From assembly GCA_051861205.1 (NCBI GenBank), contig JBHYDC010000009.1:105182-169181 (forward strand): a stretch of 64,000 nt of DNA. Direction: 5' to 3'. The DNA comes from JBHYDC01 sp051861205 (GTDB taxonomy: Bacteria > Pseudomonadota > Alphaproteobacteria > Rhizobiales > Pleomorphomonadaceae). Below, one piece after another: positions 15,868 to 24,167 of the stretch (within the stretch, counting starts at the first letter, position 1; every line of letters starts with the position of its first letter). The notes below the pieces were generated by a model, which was not told where the DNA came from, made no database searches, and saw nothing but the letters and a program-made list of their open reading frames with translations. The translations under genes and the position numbers were made by a program.

Positions 15868-16612
15868 GCCAGCGGTTCGCCCGTATTTCCAAGGGTTGCA
15901 GGATGAGAAGTTCGATGGCCAGCATGACGCCGACGAAGGCGATCGCATAGGCCAGAATTGACGTCACATCAAAGAGTTGGAAGAACATGTTAAGCTGAAA
16001 TCCAACGCCGTTGGAACGGCCGAGCAGTTCCACGACGAGCACGATCTTCCAAACCAGCGACAGGCCCGAGCGGGCGGCGGCGGCGATGTAGGGTTGCAAC
16101 TGCGGGAGCACGATATCGGTGAGGCGCCGCCGCCAGGGCAGGCGGAAGGCGGCCGCCATTTGGTCGAGATCGGGGTCCAGCGCGCGGGCGCCTTCGCGGA
16201 TCGTGACGATAACGTTGGGCAGTTTGTTGAGTGCCACCGCCCCAATCGCCGCCACCTCGTTCAGGCCGAACCAGACATAGGCGAGAATGATGATCACCAG
16301 CGCCGGCAGGTTCAGGAGCACCACCAGCCAAAGGTCGAGCGCCCTGTCCACCACCCGGCTTCGGCCCATCGCCAGACCAATCGCGATGCCCATCGCCATG
16401 GCGATGACAAAGGACGCGAATACGCGGGCCAGCGTGCAGCCGAGATGCCAGGGCAGATCGCCGGAACGGATCTCGGCGGCCATGACTCCGGCAACCGCCC
16501 AAGGCGCGGGCAGCACCCGGCCGCCAACCTGAAGCGCGGCCACCGACCACAGCGCAAGCAGCGCCAGGGCAGACAATAGCGCGATCGGCATGCGGGAGGG
16601 TACGGGGCGCAT
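15851..16612 (-). CDS. ABC transporter permease, NitT/TauT/SsuC type
   Basis: The inner-membrane protein of about 253 aa has around six hydrophobic segments and the BPD_transp_1 EAA-like loop GARALDPDLDQMAAAFRLPW. The N-terminal part, VGGRVLPAPWAVAGVM, is like SsuC/TauC permeases. I start it at ATG 16612 (MRPVPSRMPIALLSALA); the open frame extends 65 more residues of non-family sequence. It is coupled to the ATPase gene. The imported compound could be a sulfonate, nitrate or a pyrimidine-like molecule; nothing in the sequence decides this. Confidence 0.87.
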   Translation of the reverse strand: MRPVPSRMPIALLSALALLALWSVAALQVGGRVLPAPWAVAGVMAAEIRSGDLPWHLGCTLARVFASFVIAMAMGIAIGLAMGRSRVVDRALDLWLVVLLNLPALVIIILAYVWFGLNEVAAIGAVALNKLPNVIVTIREGARALDPDLDQMAAAFRLPWRRRLTDIVLPQLQPYIAAAARSGLSLVWKIVLVVELLGRSNGVGFQLNMFFQLFDVTSILAYAIAFVGVMLAIELLILQPLEIRANRWRVRTA

Positions 16613-16783
16613 TATGCCTTGAGTTTGGGGCGCTGGCCCGGACGGGTCAATTGGCAGGCTCTGCGGCGAAGGCTGTGACGACCGACCCGGATGAGTGCGA
16701 TGGCCCCATCTTGCGGGGCGTTGACAGCCGCGATGGGTCGGCGCTACAGCCGCCTCATTGATGGCCGATGTTAAGGTGGTGCC

Positions 16784-17584
16784 GTGTCCCAGTCCGCGCT
16801 TCTGCAAGGCATGATCACTGCGGCGCTGGATGCCGGCCGCGAGATCCTTTCCGTCTACGCCACGCCCTTTTCCGTCGAAACCAAGGACGATGCCTCACCG
16901 GTGACGGAGGCTGATGCGCGCGGCGAGGAGATTATTCTGCGCCATCTCGCCACTCTCGCGCCCGATGTGCCCGTCGTGGCCGAGGAAAGCGTTGCGGCCG
17001 GGCGGGTGCCGGCTATCGCGAGCCGGTTTTTCCTCGTCGATCCGCTGGACGGCACCAAGGAGTTCATCCAGCGCAACGGCGAGTTCACCGTGAACATCGG
17101 GCTGATCGAGAACGGGGTGCCCGTTGCGGGCGTCGTCTATGCCCCCGCGCTCGGCCGGCTGTTTGCGGGCGAGGGCGCGTGGGCGGTTTCGGCGGGGGTG
17201 GTCGATGGGGTGCTCGGTCCTTTGGAGCCGATCAGCGTTCGTCCCAGGCCGGACGGCGGATTGACGGTGGTCGGAAGCCGCTCGCACGGTTCGGCCGAGA
17301 CCGACGCCTATGTCAGGCGGTTTCCGGTGGCGCAGTATCGCTCCGCCGGGTCATCGCTGAAGTTCTGTCTCGTTGCGTCCGGCGAAGCGGATCTTTATCC
17401 GCGCTTCGGCCGCACGATGGAATGGGATACGGCGGCGGGCGATGCCGTGCTGCGGGCTGCGGGCGGCATCATGGTGCGGCCGGACGGATCGCCCTTCCTC
17501 TACGGCAAATGCGGCCAGCGTGACGATTGCGATTTTGCGAATACCTATTTCGTAGCCGCTTCTCCGGGCGCCCTGGCACCTTGA
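16784..17584 (+). CDS. cysQ: 3'(2'),5'-bisphosphate nucleotidase CysQ
   Basis: The 266-residue inositol-monophosphatase-fold enzyme removes the 3'-phosphate of PAP and PAPS, which is needed in sulfate assimilation. Metal-binding residues are visible in VVAEESVAAG, FFLVDPLDGTKEFI and the C-terminal MEWDTAAGDAVLRAAGG. DPLDGTKEF and RNGEFTVNIGLIENG separate CysQ from SuhB-type phosphatases. The start is a GTG at 16784 (MSQSALLQGMITAALDAG); an ATG at 16811 would shorten it by nine residues. It is divergent from the permease gene, and cysE lies 2.6 kb further on. Confidence 0.93.
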   Translation: MSQSALLQGMITAALDAGREILSVYATPFSVETKDDASPVTEADARGEEIILRHLATLAPDVPVVAEESVAAGRVPAIASRFFLVDPLDGTKEFIQRNGEFTVNIGLIENGVPVAGVVYAPALGRLFAGEGAWAVSAGVVDGVLGPLEPISVRPRPDGGLTVVGSRSHGSAETDAYVRRFPVAQYRSAGSSLKFCLVASGEADLYPRFGRTMEWDTAAGDAVLRAAGGIMVRPDGSPFLYGKCGQRDDCDFANTYFVAASPGALAP

Positions 17585-17681
17585 CGAAGCTGCCCGTTTG
17601 GGTTGGTTGACGCCACGCCCTCACCTGGGGGTAGGCTGATCCGGACCGACTGTGATCCGCTACCTGACGAGGCGAACGCTG

Positions 17682-18866
17682 ATGACCGCACTCCATGCTC
17701 ACGTGCCCCTCGATGACGCTGCCGCCTTGCGGGACCAGCTTCTGGTCTGGCTTCGGGGCGAGGCGCTGCCGGTTTGGTGGGCCTTCGGTGTGGATCACGT
17801 GCATCGCGGCTTCCATGAAAAGCTGGGGCTGCGCTGCGAGATCCGTCCGGATCCGCGCCGGTCGCGCGTCACGGCGCGGCAGGTGTTCTCCTTCGCCGTC
17901 GCGGGGCGGCTAGGATGGACCGGACCGTGGAAGCGCGGCGTGGAGGAGGGGCTCGACTATTTCCTCAGCCGCTGCGTGAAGCCGGACGGCACCGTGCGCA
18001 TGGTGATCGCGGCGGATGGAACGCCGCTCGACGACACGTTCAATCTCTACGATCAGGCCTTTGCGCTCTTCGCCTTCGCGGCCGCCGCGACCGTGATCGA
18101 CGATCGCGGCCGGGCTGAGCGGGCTGCGGTAACGCTGCGCGATCGGCTGATCGCCGTCTACAAGCACCCGGTCGCGGGTTTCGAGGAGGCGGTGCCGCGC
18201 ACTTTGCCGCTTAAAGCCAACCCGCATATGCATCTTTTCGAGGCCTGTCTTGCCTGGGAGGAAGCCGGCGGCGATGCCACTTGGAGCGCGCTCGCCGACG
18301 AGATCGCCGAACTTTGCCTCGCCAAATTCATCAAGCCCGGCGAAGGCTGGCTGCGTGAGTTCTTCGATGGCGATTGGAACGCGATGCCGGGCGAGGAAGG
18401 CCGCATCGTGGAGCCGGGGCACCATTTCGAATGGGCGTGGCTGCTCACCCGGTGGGGCGGTAAGCGCGGGCGGCCCGATGCGGTGGAAGCGGCCCGCAAA
18501 CTGGCTGAACTCGCCGAAAACCATGGCGTTGACCAGGGCCGGCGCGTTGCAATCAACGAGTTGCTCGACGACGGTTCGGTCCGCGACGGCGGCGCGCGGC
18601 TTTGGCCGCAAACCGAGCGCATCAAGGGCCATGTGGCGCTGGCTGGCGTGGCATCATCGGCGGCCGAGCGCGATGCGCATATCATGCGGGCTGTGGAGGC
18701 CGGCCACGCGCTGATGGGCTATTTCGAGGTGGATACGCCGGGCCTGTGGCGCGACCGGCTGAACGCTGACGGCCGCTATAAGATCGAGCCTGCGCCGGCC
18801 AGCAGCTTCTATCACATTATCTGTGCAATCGAAGAACTCGACAAGGCGGTTCGGGCGCCAGCTTAG
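17682..18866 (+). CDS. AGE family epimerase/isomerase (mannose isomerase-like)
   Basis: The protein of about 394 aa is of the N-acylglucosamine 2-epimerase / mannose isomerase family, an (alpha/alpha)6 barrel. Motifs are DHVHRGFHEKLG near the N-terminus, RVTARQVFSFAVAGRLGW, LYDQAFALFAFA, NPHMHLFEACLAWEEA and the conserved His segment EPGHHFEWAWLLTRW. Members interconvert aldoses and ketoses or epimerise amino sugars; the substrate cannot be told. The ATG at 17682 (MTALHAHVPLDD) is preferred over a GTG 30 bases upstream. Confidence 0.87.
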   Translation: MTALHAHVPLDDAAALRDQLLVWLRGEALPVWWAFGVDHVHRGFHEKLGLRCEIRPDPRRSRVTARQVFSFAVAGRLGWTGPWKRGVEEGLDYFLSRCVKPDGTVRMVIAADGTPLDDTFNLYDQAFALFAFAAAATVIDDRGRAERAAVTLRDRLIAVYKHPVAGFEEAVPRTLPLKANPHMHLFEACLAWEEAGGDATWSALADEIAELCLAKFIKPGEGWLREFFDGDWNAMPGEEGRIVEPGHHFEWAWLLTRWGGKRGRPDAVEAARKLAELAENHGVDQGRRVAINELLDDGSVRDGGARLWPQTERIKGHVALAGVASSAAERDAHIMRAVEAGHALMGYFEVDTPGLWRDRLNADGRYKIEPAPASSFYHIICAIEELDKAVRAPA

Positions 18867-18900
18867 CCGGGAACACCATCGGCATTCCGAAGCAGGACGA

Positions 18901-18933
18901 GAGCCGGAAGTCGCCCCCCGGCTCTTCCGGCTC
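18901..18933. repeat. Perfect 10-bp inverted repeat after the AGE gene
   Basis: GAGCCGGAAG (18901-18910) and CTTCCGGCTC (18924-18933) form a perfect stem with a 13-base C-rich loop, 35 bp after the AGE stop codon. There is no T tract, so it is not a canonical intrinsic terminator; it may stabilise the 3' end of the mRNA. The rest of 18867-19124 shows no gene. Confidence 0.5.
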
Positions 18934-19124
18934 ATCGCCCCATCAAGCGGCACACGCCCCGAGACCGCCTGAATTCCCCCAGTCCCCAGGGCCGCGAAAT
19001 CACCTTACGCTTGTCGATAAATGCATCAAGTTCTAACCGCTGTCCGCATCGCCTTTGCCGCATTTCGCCGGGCGGCGTTGCAGGATTACCCCAGTTCCGG
19101 TTGAACTGCCGGATCGCGGTTGCT

Positions 19125-19931
19125 TCATCGCCCGCTAAAGATCGGGTCGCGCTTTTCGCGAAAGGCCGCGCGGCCTTCGGCGTAGTCGGCGCTGTCGAAG
19201 CAGGCTTCGGCCATCAGGCGGGCGCGGTCCCAGGCTTCGCCGCTTGCAGCGTCGATGGCCGCTTTCACGGCGCGCTGTGTCAGCGGGGCAAGCGCTGAAA
19301 CATGCGCCACATAGGCGCTGGCGGCCGTGTCCAGTTCGTCGCCGCGCACCACGTCGTCGACCAAGCCGATCCTGAGGGCAGTGGCGGCGTCGATGCGCTT
19401 TGCGGTGAAGAATAGGTCCTTGGTGCGCGACGGGCCGATCAGCCTCACGATATCGGTTACCGCTTCGGTGGGGTAGGCAAGGCCGAGGCGGGCGGCGGGA
19501 ATGGCGAAGACGGTGTCGTCGGCGGCGATGCGGATGTCACAGGCGGCCGCAAGCCCGACGCCTCCGCCCATGCAAAACCGCCGGATGACGGCGACCGTTG
19601 GTTTGGTGGCGGCGCGAAGGGCCGCGAAGGCCTCCCCGTTGGCCGTCTCATAGGTGGCCGAGGTGGCCGCATCTGCGCGGACGACGTCGAATTCGGAAAT
19701 ATCGGCGCCTGAAGCAAACGCACCGCCGTCCGCGCCGGTCAAGACGATGACGCGGACGTCGTGAGCTGCCTCCAGTTCCGCCACAGCTGGGGGAATTGCG
19801 TTCCACATGGCCAGCGACAGGGCGTTGTGGCGACCTGGATTGTCGATCGCGATCCGGCCGAGGTTTCCCACGATATCGGTCCGGATCCGGCCATCTGGCT
19901 GAGCAATCCGGGAGGAACTGGCGTTTCGCAT
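19125..19931 (-). CDS. Enoyl-CoA hydratase/isomerase (crotonase) family protein
   Basis: The crotonase-fold protein of about 268 aa binds acyl-CoA. The oxyanion hole is formed by GGAFASGADISEFD and FCMGGGVGLAAACDIRIA. At the place where hydratases carry their first catalytic Glu (the PE motif), this protein reads FAIPAARLGLAYPTEAV. The usual Glu is therefore Ala, although a nearby Glu is present. It may be an isomerase, lyase or hydrolase rather than a true hydratase. The start at ATG 19931 (MRNASSSRIAQPDGRI) drops 51 residues of arginine-rich, non-family sequence. Confidence 0.85.
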   Translation of the reverse strand: MRNASSSRIAQPDGRIRTDIVGNLGRIAIDNPGRHNALSLAMWNAIPPAVAELEAAHDVRVIVLTGADGGAFASGADISEFDVVRADAATSATYETANGEAFAALRAATKPTVAVIRRFCMGGGVGLAAACDIRIAADDTVFAIPAARLGLAYPTEAVTDIVRLIGPSRTKDLFFTAKRIDAATALRIGLVDDVVRGDELDTAASAYVAHVSALAPLTQRAVKAAIDAASGEAWDRARLMAEACFDSADYAEGRAAFREKRDPIFSGR

Positions 19932-20167
19932 CTGTCTCGCTTCAAAACGATGTGGGGTAACTCGGGCCAGCCGCCGTTCAATCCTGAGTTTGCGGCGGGT
20001 CCGTGGCCGCCGGGTCGCTGAAATGTCATGGACAGATGCCTTTTCAGCGGGTAGGCGACATCCTATTCTAACAGTGGAACTCATGCGCGACGTGCTGGCC
20101 TTTCGTCGGGTCGCAGTTATGACTGGTCCCGGTTATATCGCCCGCAGCGATATCGAGGGTTTGAAGA

Positions 20168-21004
20168 ATGGCCGTTGATAAGAAACACCTGAACCGGGGC
20201 TTGGCGATCCTCGACCCGGTTTGGCAGCGCCTGCGCGATGAAGCGATGGCCGCAGCCGACCGCGAGCCCGCACTCGGTGGATTTCTGCATGCTGCGGTCC
20301 TGGACCAAACGAGCCTTGAGGAAGCGGTGATCGAGCGCGTGGCCGACCGGCTAAATCATCCGGCCGTTTCGGCGAGCATTCTCCGGCAGGCGTTTCTTGA
20401 GGCCATCGCGGATGATCCGTCAATCGGGGAAGCGTTCCGCTCGGATATCGCAGCCGTCAACGACCGCGATCCGGCGAGCGACCGCTATCTCGACCCCGTG
20501 CTGTTCTTCAAAGGCTTCCATGCAATTCAAACGCACCGGCTCGCCCATTGGCTGATGAAGCAGGGCCGGCGCGATCTGGCGCTTTATCTCCAAAGCCGAT
20601 CGTCGGAAATCTTCCAGGTTGATATCAACCCGGCCGCCCGTATCGGCCGTGGGCTGTTCTTTGATCATGCGACCGGCATCGTGATCGGTGAAACCGCCGT
20701 GATCGAGGACGACGTGTCGATCCTCCAGGGCGTTACGCTCGGTGGCACCGGCAAGGAGACGGGCGACCGGCATCCGAAGATCCGCCGGGGCGTGCTGATC
20801 GGGGCCGGCGCCAAGATCCTCGGCAACATCGAAGTGGGCCATTGCTCGCGCGTGGCGGCCGGTTCGGTCGTTTTGAAAGCCGTGCCGCCCTGCACCACGG
20901 TGGCGGGCGTGCCGGCGCGCGTGATCGGCGAAGCGGGTTGTTCGGACCCCGCCCGCTCGATGGACCACCGGATCGGCGAGGGGCTGCTCGACTATTCGAT
21001 CTGA
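20168..21004 (+). CDS. cysE: Serine O-acetyltransferase CysE
   Basis: The 278-residue enzyme acetylates serine with acetyl-CoA, the first step of cysteine synthesis. The N-terminal helical domain (about 1-150) contains RDPASDRYLDPVLFFKGFHA. The left-handed beta-helix follows: FFDHATGIVIGETAVIEDDV, ILQGVTLGGTGKETGDRHPK and VAAGSVVLKAVPPCTTVAGV. The catalytic His-Asp pair lies in the DPVLFFKGFHAIQTHR and GDRHP segments. The start is MAVDKKHLNRGL. A C-terminal tail ends MDHRIGEGLLDYSI, as in other alphaproteobacterial copies, where the last Ile helps cysteine synthase binding. Confidence 0.96.
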   Translation: MAVDKKHLNRGLAILDPVWQRLRDEAMAAADREPALGGFLHAAVLDQTSLEEAVIERVADRLNHPAVSASILRQAFLEAIADDPSIGEAFRSDIAAVNDRDPASDRYLDPVLFFKGFHAIQTHRLAHWLMKQGRRDLALYLQSRSSEIFQVDINPAARIGRGLFFDHATGIVIGETAVIEDDVSILQGVTLGGTGKETGDRHPKIRRGVLIGAGAKILGNIEVGHCSRVAAGSVVLKAVPPCTTVAGVPARVIGEAGCSDPARSMDHRIGEGLLDYSI

Positions 21005-21106
21005 ACCGGTGTTGTTCACAGACGGGGAAATCCGCTCGGATCGGGTTTCCTCCCGCATCGGACCGTGCCAAAACACCGTCGCACGAATGACCCGGAGGCC
21101 CTTGCG

Positions 21107-21319
21107 GTGACGAAAGACGAACTCAAGAAGATCGAGACGTATCTTCGAAAAACCCTCGGCTCGCCCGGCGTGAGCGTTCGCGCCCGTCCGCGCAAGACCG
21201 ATTCGGCCGAAGTCTATGTCGGCGAAGAGTTTATCGGCGTCGTGTTCGAGGACGATGAGGACGACGAGAAGTCGTATAACTTCCAGATGGCGATCCTCGG
21301 GATGGATCTGGAAGACTGA
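21107..21319 (+). CDS. DUF3126 family protein
   Basis: The 70-residue acidic protein has the conserved blocks KKIETYLRKTLG, VRARPRKTDSAEVYVGEEFI and FEDDEDDEKSYNFQMAIL that define DUF3126. This family occurs almost only in Alphaproteobacteria and its function is unknown. GGAGG lies eight bases before the GTG at 21107, so this start is chosen over the longer frame from 21065. A bidirectional terminator follows directly. Confidence 0.9.
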   Translation: MTKDELKKIETYLRKTLGSPGVSVRARPRKTDSAEVYVGEEFIGVVFEDDEDDEKSYNFQMAILGMDLED

Positions 21320-21344
21320 CGCACGGTCGTCGCACCTGCGCTTT

Positions 21345-21379
21345 AAAGGCCCGGTCCCGTGCAAACGGCCGGGCCTTTT
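21345..21379. terminator. Intrinsic terminator between the DUF3126 gene and a convergent gene
   Basis: AAAGGCCCGG (21345-21354) and CCGGGCCTTT (21369-21378) form a perfect 10-bp stem, with A and T runs on its outer sides. It can end transcripts from both strands, between the DUF3126 gene and the convergent membrane-anchored protein gene. Confidence 0.85.
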
Positions 21380-21383
21380 GTAT

Positions 21384-22139
21384 TCAAGACGAGGTGACGC
21401 CGAAGCTGAGAAGCAGCGCTCGTGTTGCCGATTTGATGCCGGCCCAGTTTCCAAGCAGGCCCTTGCGGAAGCGAATCTGCACCGACAGGCTTTGCCCTGC
21501 GTGGATCTCGGTCAGGCACGGCGCGGGAAAGCCGCTGCCGTCGTCCGGCAGGCAGTGCGTGGTGAACGGCGCTGTTGATCCCGCCTCAAAATAGACCTCC
21601 TCGCCGCCAAGGCCGGAGTCGGCCGACAATCGGTGGCCGATCAGGCCTTCTGGAGCCGGCAACGGATCACCCTCGAAAAAGTGCTGGTAGATGTTGGCAA
21701 GGCGCCCGGCGCTGTCGGTCGCGGTTTCGCGGCGGCGGATCGTCAAGAACACCAATGGGGCATTGGCGCTGCTGTCGAGAAAGGCGGCCCTGTTTTCAGC
21801 CGTATATCCGGTCAGGGAGGGCCAGTGGACCGCCAATTCCACATGTTCGTGCGGGCCGACGTTCCGCTGGTCCTCAAAGCGGAACATGTTGGCCGGAATG
21901 CGCAGCCGCTGCTCGCCGATGAAGGTGACGATGGGCGAAGGATCGGCCGTGCGCCCATCGAGGCCGCCGAGATCGCGCGTCCAATTCAAAACGAAATGCA
22001 CGAGCGCAAGCCCGCCGGCAATGATCAGGCTGATCGTGGTGACGCGGAGCAACCATGATGTGGAACTGGCCTTCTTGGCCGGTCGCCGCACCTCAAAACG
22101 CCGTGGGTCGTCGTCCTGAAGGTCTGAGAAGTGACCCAT
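21384..22139 (-). CDS. Membrane-anchored protein of unknown function
   Basis: The 251-residue protein has a short basic cytoplasmic tail (FEVRRPAKKAS), one transmembrane segment (TISLIIAGGLALVHFVL, about residues 35-52) and a periplasmic domain of about 190 residues. That domain contains FIGEQRLRIPANMFRFEDQR and a CLPDDGSGFPAPCLTEI pair of cysteines that could form a disulfide. I do not recognise a named domain. It is convergent with the DUF3126 gene and ends five bases from the shared terminator. Confidence 0.75.
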   Translation of the reverse strand: MGHFSDLQDDDPRRFEVRRPAKKASSTSWLLRVTTISLIIAGGLALVHFVLNWTRDLGGLDGRTADPSPIVTFIGEQRLRIPANMFRFEDQRNVGPHEHVELAVHWPSLTGYTAENRAAFLDSSANAPLVFLTIRRRETATDSAGRLANIYQHFFEGDPLPAPEGLIGHRLSADSGLGGEEVYFEAGSTAPFTTHCLPDDGSGFPAPCLTEIHAGQSLSVQIRFRKGLLGNWAGIKSATRALLLSFGVTSS

Positions 22140-22320
22140 CCAATACTCCCAGACTGAGACGCAGTCCCAAAATGCCTCGGTCCGGATCCGGAATGTCCGA
22201 CGCTTGACGCCCGAAACTGCCAGATTCGCTTGTTTTTTGCATCCGGCCCGATGCTTGCGAATGTCTTACCAGGTTGGGCCCAAATGTTTCATTTTGGGTT
22301 AGGGTTAAGGATCGGTTAAT

Positions 22321-22650
22321 ATGACAAGTGATCTCGTTATCGCCGGCCTCGCGATCGCGACGGGTTTCGTGAGCGCAGGCATCCTCGCTTCTTTCTATCA
22401 ACTCGTGACGGCCGAGCCCGCCCGTTTCGACAAGATCGGCGACCGGCTGGTAACGGGTGTCGCCATGATCATTCTTCTCATGTTCGCCGGCCCGATGATC
22501 CTGATGCGGAATGCCATTCGTGGCAAGCTGATCGAGCAGCGCGCCGCCGGCTGGATGGCCGCGTCGACCGTGATCGCCGCCGGGTGGAGCCTTTGTTCCG
22601 GCACGGTGCTGCTTCAACTCATCCTGGCGGTGCGCTACAGCCTGCTTTGA
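22321..22650 (+). CDS. Small conserved membrane protein
   Basis: The 109-residue protein has about three hydrophobic segments: VIAGLAIATGFVSAGILASF, GVAMIILLMFAGPMILM and a C-terminal VIAAGWSLCSGTVLLQLIL. A basic loop RNAIRGKLIEQRAAG lies between the second and third. Similar small membrane proteins are common in Rhizobiales, but no function is known. The GTTAAGGATCGG just before the ATG is a modest ribosome-binding site. It is divergent from the membrane-anchored protein gene. Confidence 0.75.
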   Translation: MTSDLVIAGLAIATGFVSAGILASFYQLVTAEPARFDKIGDRLVTGVAMIILLMFAGPMILMRNAIRGKLIEQRAAGWMAASTVIAAGWSLCSGTVLLQLILAVRYSLL

Positions 22651-22752
22651 CGCTTGGCCTCGCCACCCCTCAGGGCTGCTCCAAGCGTCGCATGGCGAGC
22701 AAGGCCGGGTTCGGGCTATCGTTGCCGCGAACACCTGAATTGAGGCCACCCC

Positions 22753-23289
22753 ATGCCGCTTTACTCCTTGGACAATGAAACCCCCACGGTGCCGAACCCC
22801 GATCTTTTCTGGGTGGCACCGGATGCTTCGGTGATCGGCAAGGTCGTTTTGGGGGAGGGTGTCGGCATCTGGTTCGGCGCCGTATTGCGCGGCGACAACG
22901 AACCGATCACGATCGGCGCCAACACCAATATTCAAGAACATACGATGGTGCACACGGATCCGGGGTATCCGGTTTCCGTGGGATCGGGCTGCACGATCGG
23001 GCACCGGGCCATCGTGCACGGCTGCACGATAGGCGACAACACGCTTGTCGGCATGGGCGCCATCATTCTGAATGGCGCGATGATCGGGAATAACTGCCTG
23101 ATCGGCGCGGGCGCCTTGGTGACCGAGCGTCAGATCATTCCGGACAATGCGCTTGTGGTCGGCATGCCCGCCAAGGTCATCCGCACGCTGGATGAAGCTG
23201 CAATCGGCCGCCTCAAGCTTTCAGCCGAGCGCTATGCCGCCAACGCGCTGCGCTTCTCTGAAGGGCTTAAGCGGGTGGATCTGGCCTGA
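22753..23289 (+). CDS. Gamma-class carbonic anhydrase family protein
   Basis: The 178-residue left-handed beta-helix protein has zinc-binding histidines visible in IQEHTMVHTDPG and TIGHRAIVHGCTIGD, and GMGAIILNGAMIGNNCLIGAG forms the later coils. VGMPAKVIRTLDEA closes the helix. Family members hydrate CO2 or act as ferripyochelin-binding-like proteins or respiratory-complex subunits; the three-His set supports metal binding. The start is MPLYSLDNETPTVPN at 22753. Confidence 0.93.
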   Translation: MPLYSLDNETPTVPNPDLFWVAPDASVIGKVVLGEGVGIWFGAVLRGDNEPITIGANTNIQEHTMVHTDPGYPVSVGSGCTIGHRAIVHGCTIGDNTLVGMGAIILNGAMIGNNCLIGAGALVTERQIIPDNALVVGMPAKVIRTLDEAAIGRLKLSAERYAANALRFSEGLKRVDLA

Positions 23290-23318
23290 TGCGGCCGGGT
23301 GCCTGCGGACATGCGCCC

Positions 23319-23921
23319 TCAGCGCAAGCTGCCGACGAGGGAGTCGCGGCCGTCTTCGATCTGCTCCCAGTTCGCCGCCTGCACGCTGGACTGCCGCTTG
23401 ATGTAGCGGTAGGGCGTATCGCTCCAGAGGCGAACGGTATCGTCCTTGTTGTCCAGGATGAGATCGCCGCGATCGGTGCGCACCGTCAGGACGGCATGGC
23501 CGTCGCCGGCTTCATCGCGCACGACGGTGACGAGCAACGCGCTTTCCGGCCAGCCGGACTTGATGAGGTCGCGCCGCTTTTCCAGAACATAGTCTTCGCA
23601 GTCTCCCGCGAGCTTGGGATATTCCCACCGCTCGACCACGCCGAAGATCTGCATATCGGTCGCCGGCAGAACCTGCGTGTTCACGGTGAGGTTGACCTGC
23701 TGCAACTCGGCCCAAGACCGATCGTTCAGGCGAACGAGACGGTTGGGACGGGCGTATGCATCGCATTCGCTCTTGTGCTTGCTACAGAATTGAACGTGAC
23801 CAATCGGCGGTGCAGTCGGCCCAGTCACGAACATCGCAGGCTGCAATGCAAGTGCTGCTCCGGTTGAACCGAAGATCATGAGCATAGCAACTGTAGTTTT
23901 CAGCGCCGCGATCATTTTCAT
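23319..23921 (-). CDS. Transglutaminase-like cysteine peptidase (BTLCP) family protein
   Basis: The exported 200-residue protein (signal TTVAMLMIFGSTGAALA) has the bacterial transglutaminase-like cysteine proteinase fold. The catalytic triad is visible as Cys in LAGDCEDYVLEKRRDL, His in GDGHAVLTVRTDRGD and Asp in LILDNKDDTV. It is related to LapG-type periplasmic peptidases, but the adhesin and inner-membrane partner genes of the Lap system are not nearby. It converges on the carbonic anhydrase-like gene 30 bp away. About 245 bp without a gene, AT-rich, lies upstream. Confidence 0.92.
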   Translation of the reverse strand: MKMIAALKTTVAMLMIFGSTGAALALQPAMFVTGPTAPPIGHVQFCSKHKSECDAYARPNRLVRLNDRSWAELQQVNLTVNTQVLPATDMQIFGVVERWEYPKLAGDCEDYVLEKRRDLIKSGWPESALLVTVVRDEAGDGHAVLTVRTDRGDLILDNKDDTVRLWSDTPYRYIKRQSSVQAANWEQIEDGRDSLVGSLR

Positions 23922-24167
23922 CGTCGTGACGTCTCCCTATCTGTTGGAGGGAGATTGACATACTCAGTTTGAAGTCGCGTGAAACAGTCGATACAAACTC
24001 GATCGTCCAAATTCACCGCGCGTTAACACTCAAACCGCTCGAATTAACACATCGTCAACTATACGGCTGGCGAGATCAAGCGGCCAATTGTGCCGTGTTA
24101 AGACATGGTTAACGAGCGAGCGCGGCGCTTTCGCGCGGGTTCACTCACCGATCAGGGCGGCGCGGGA

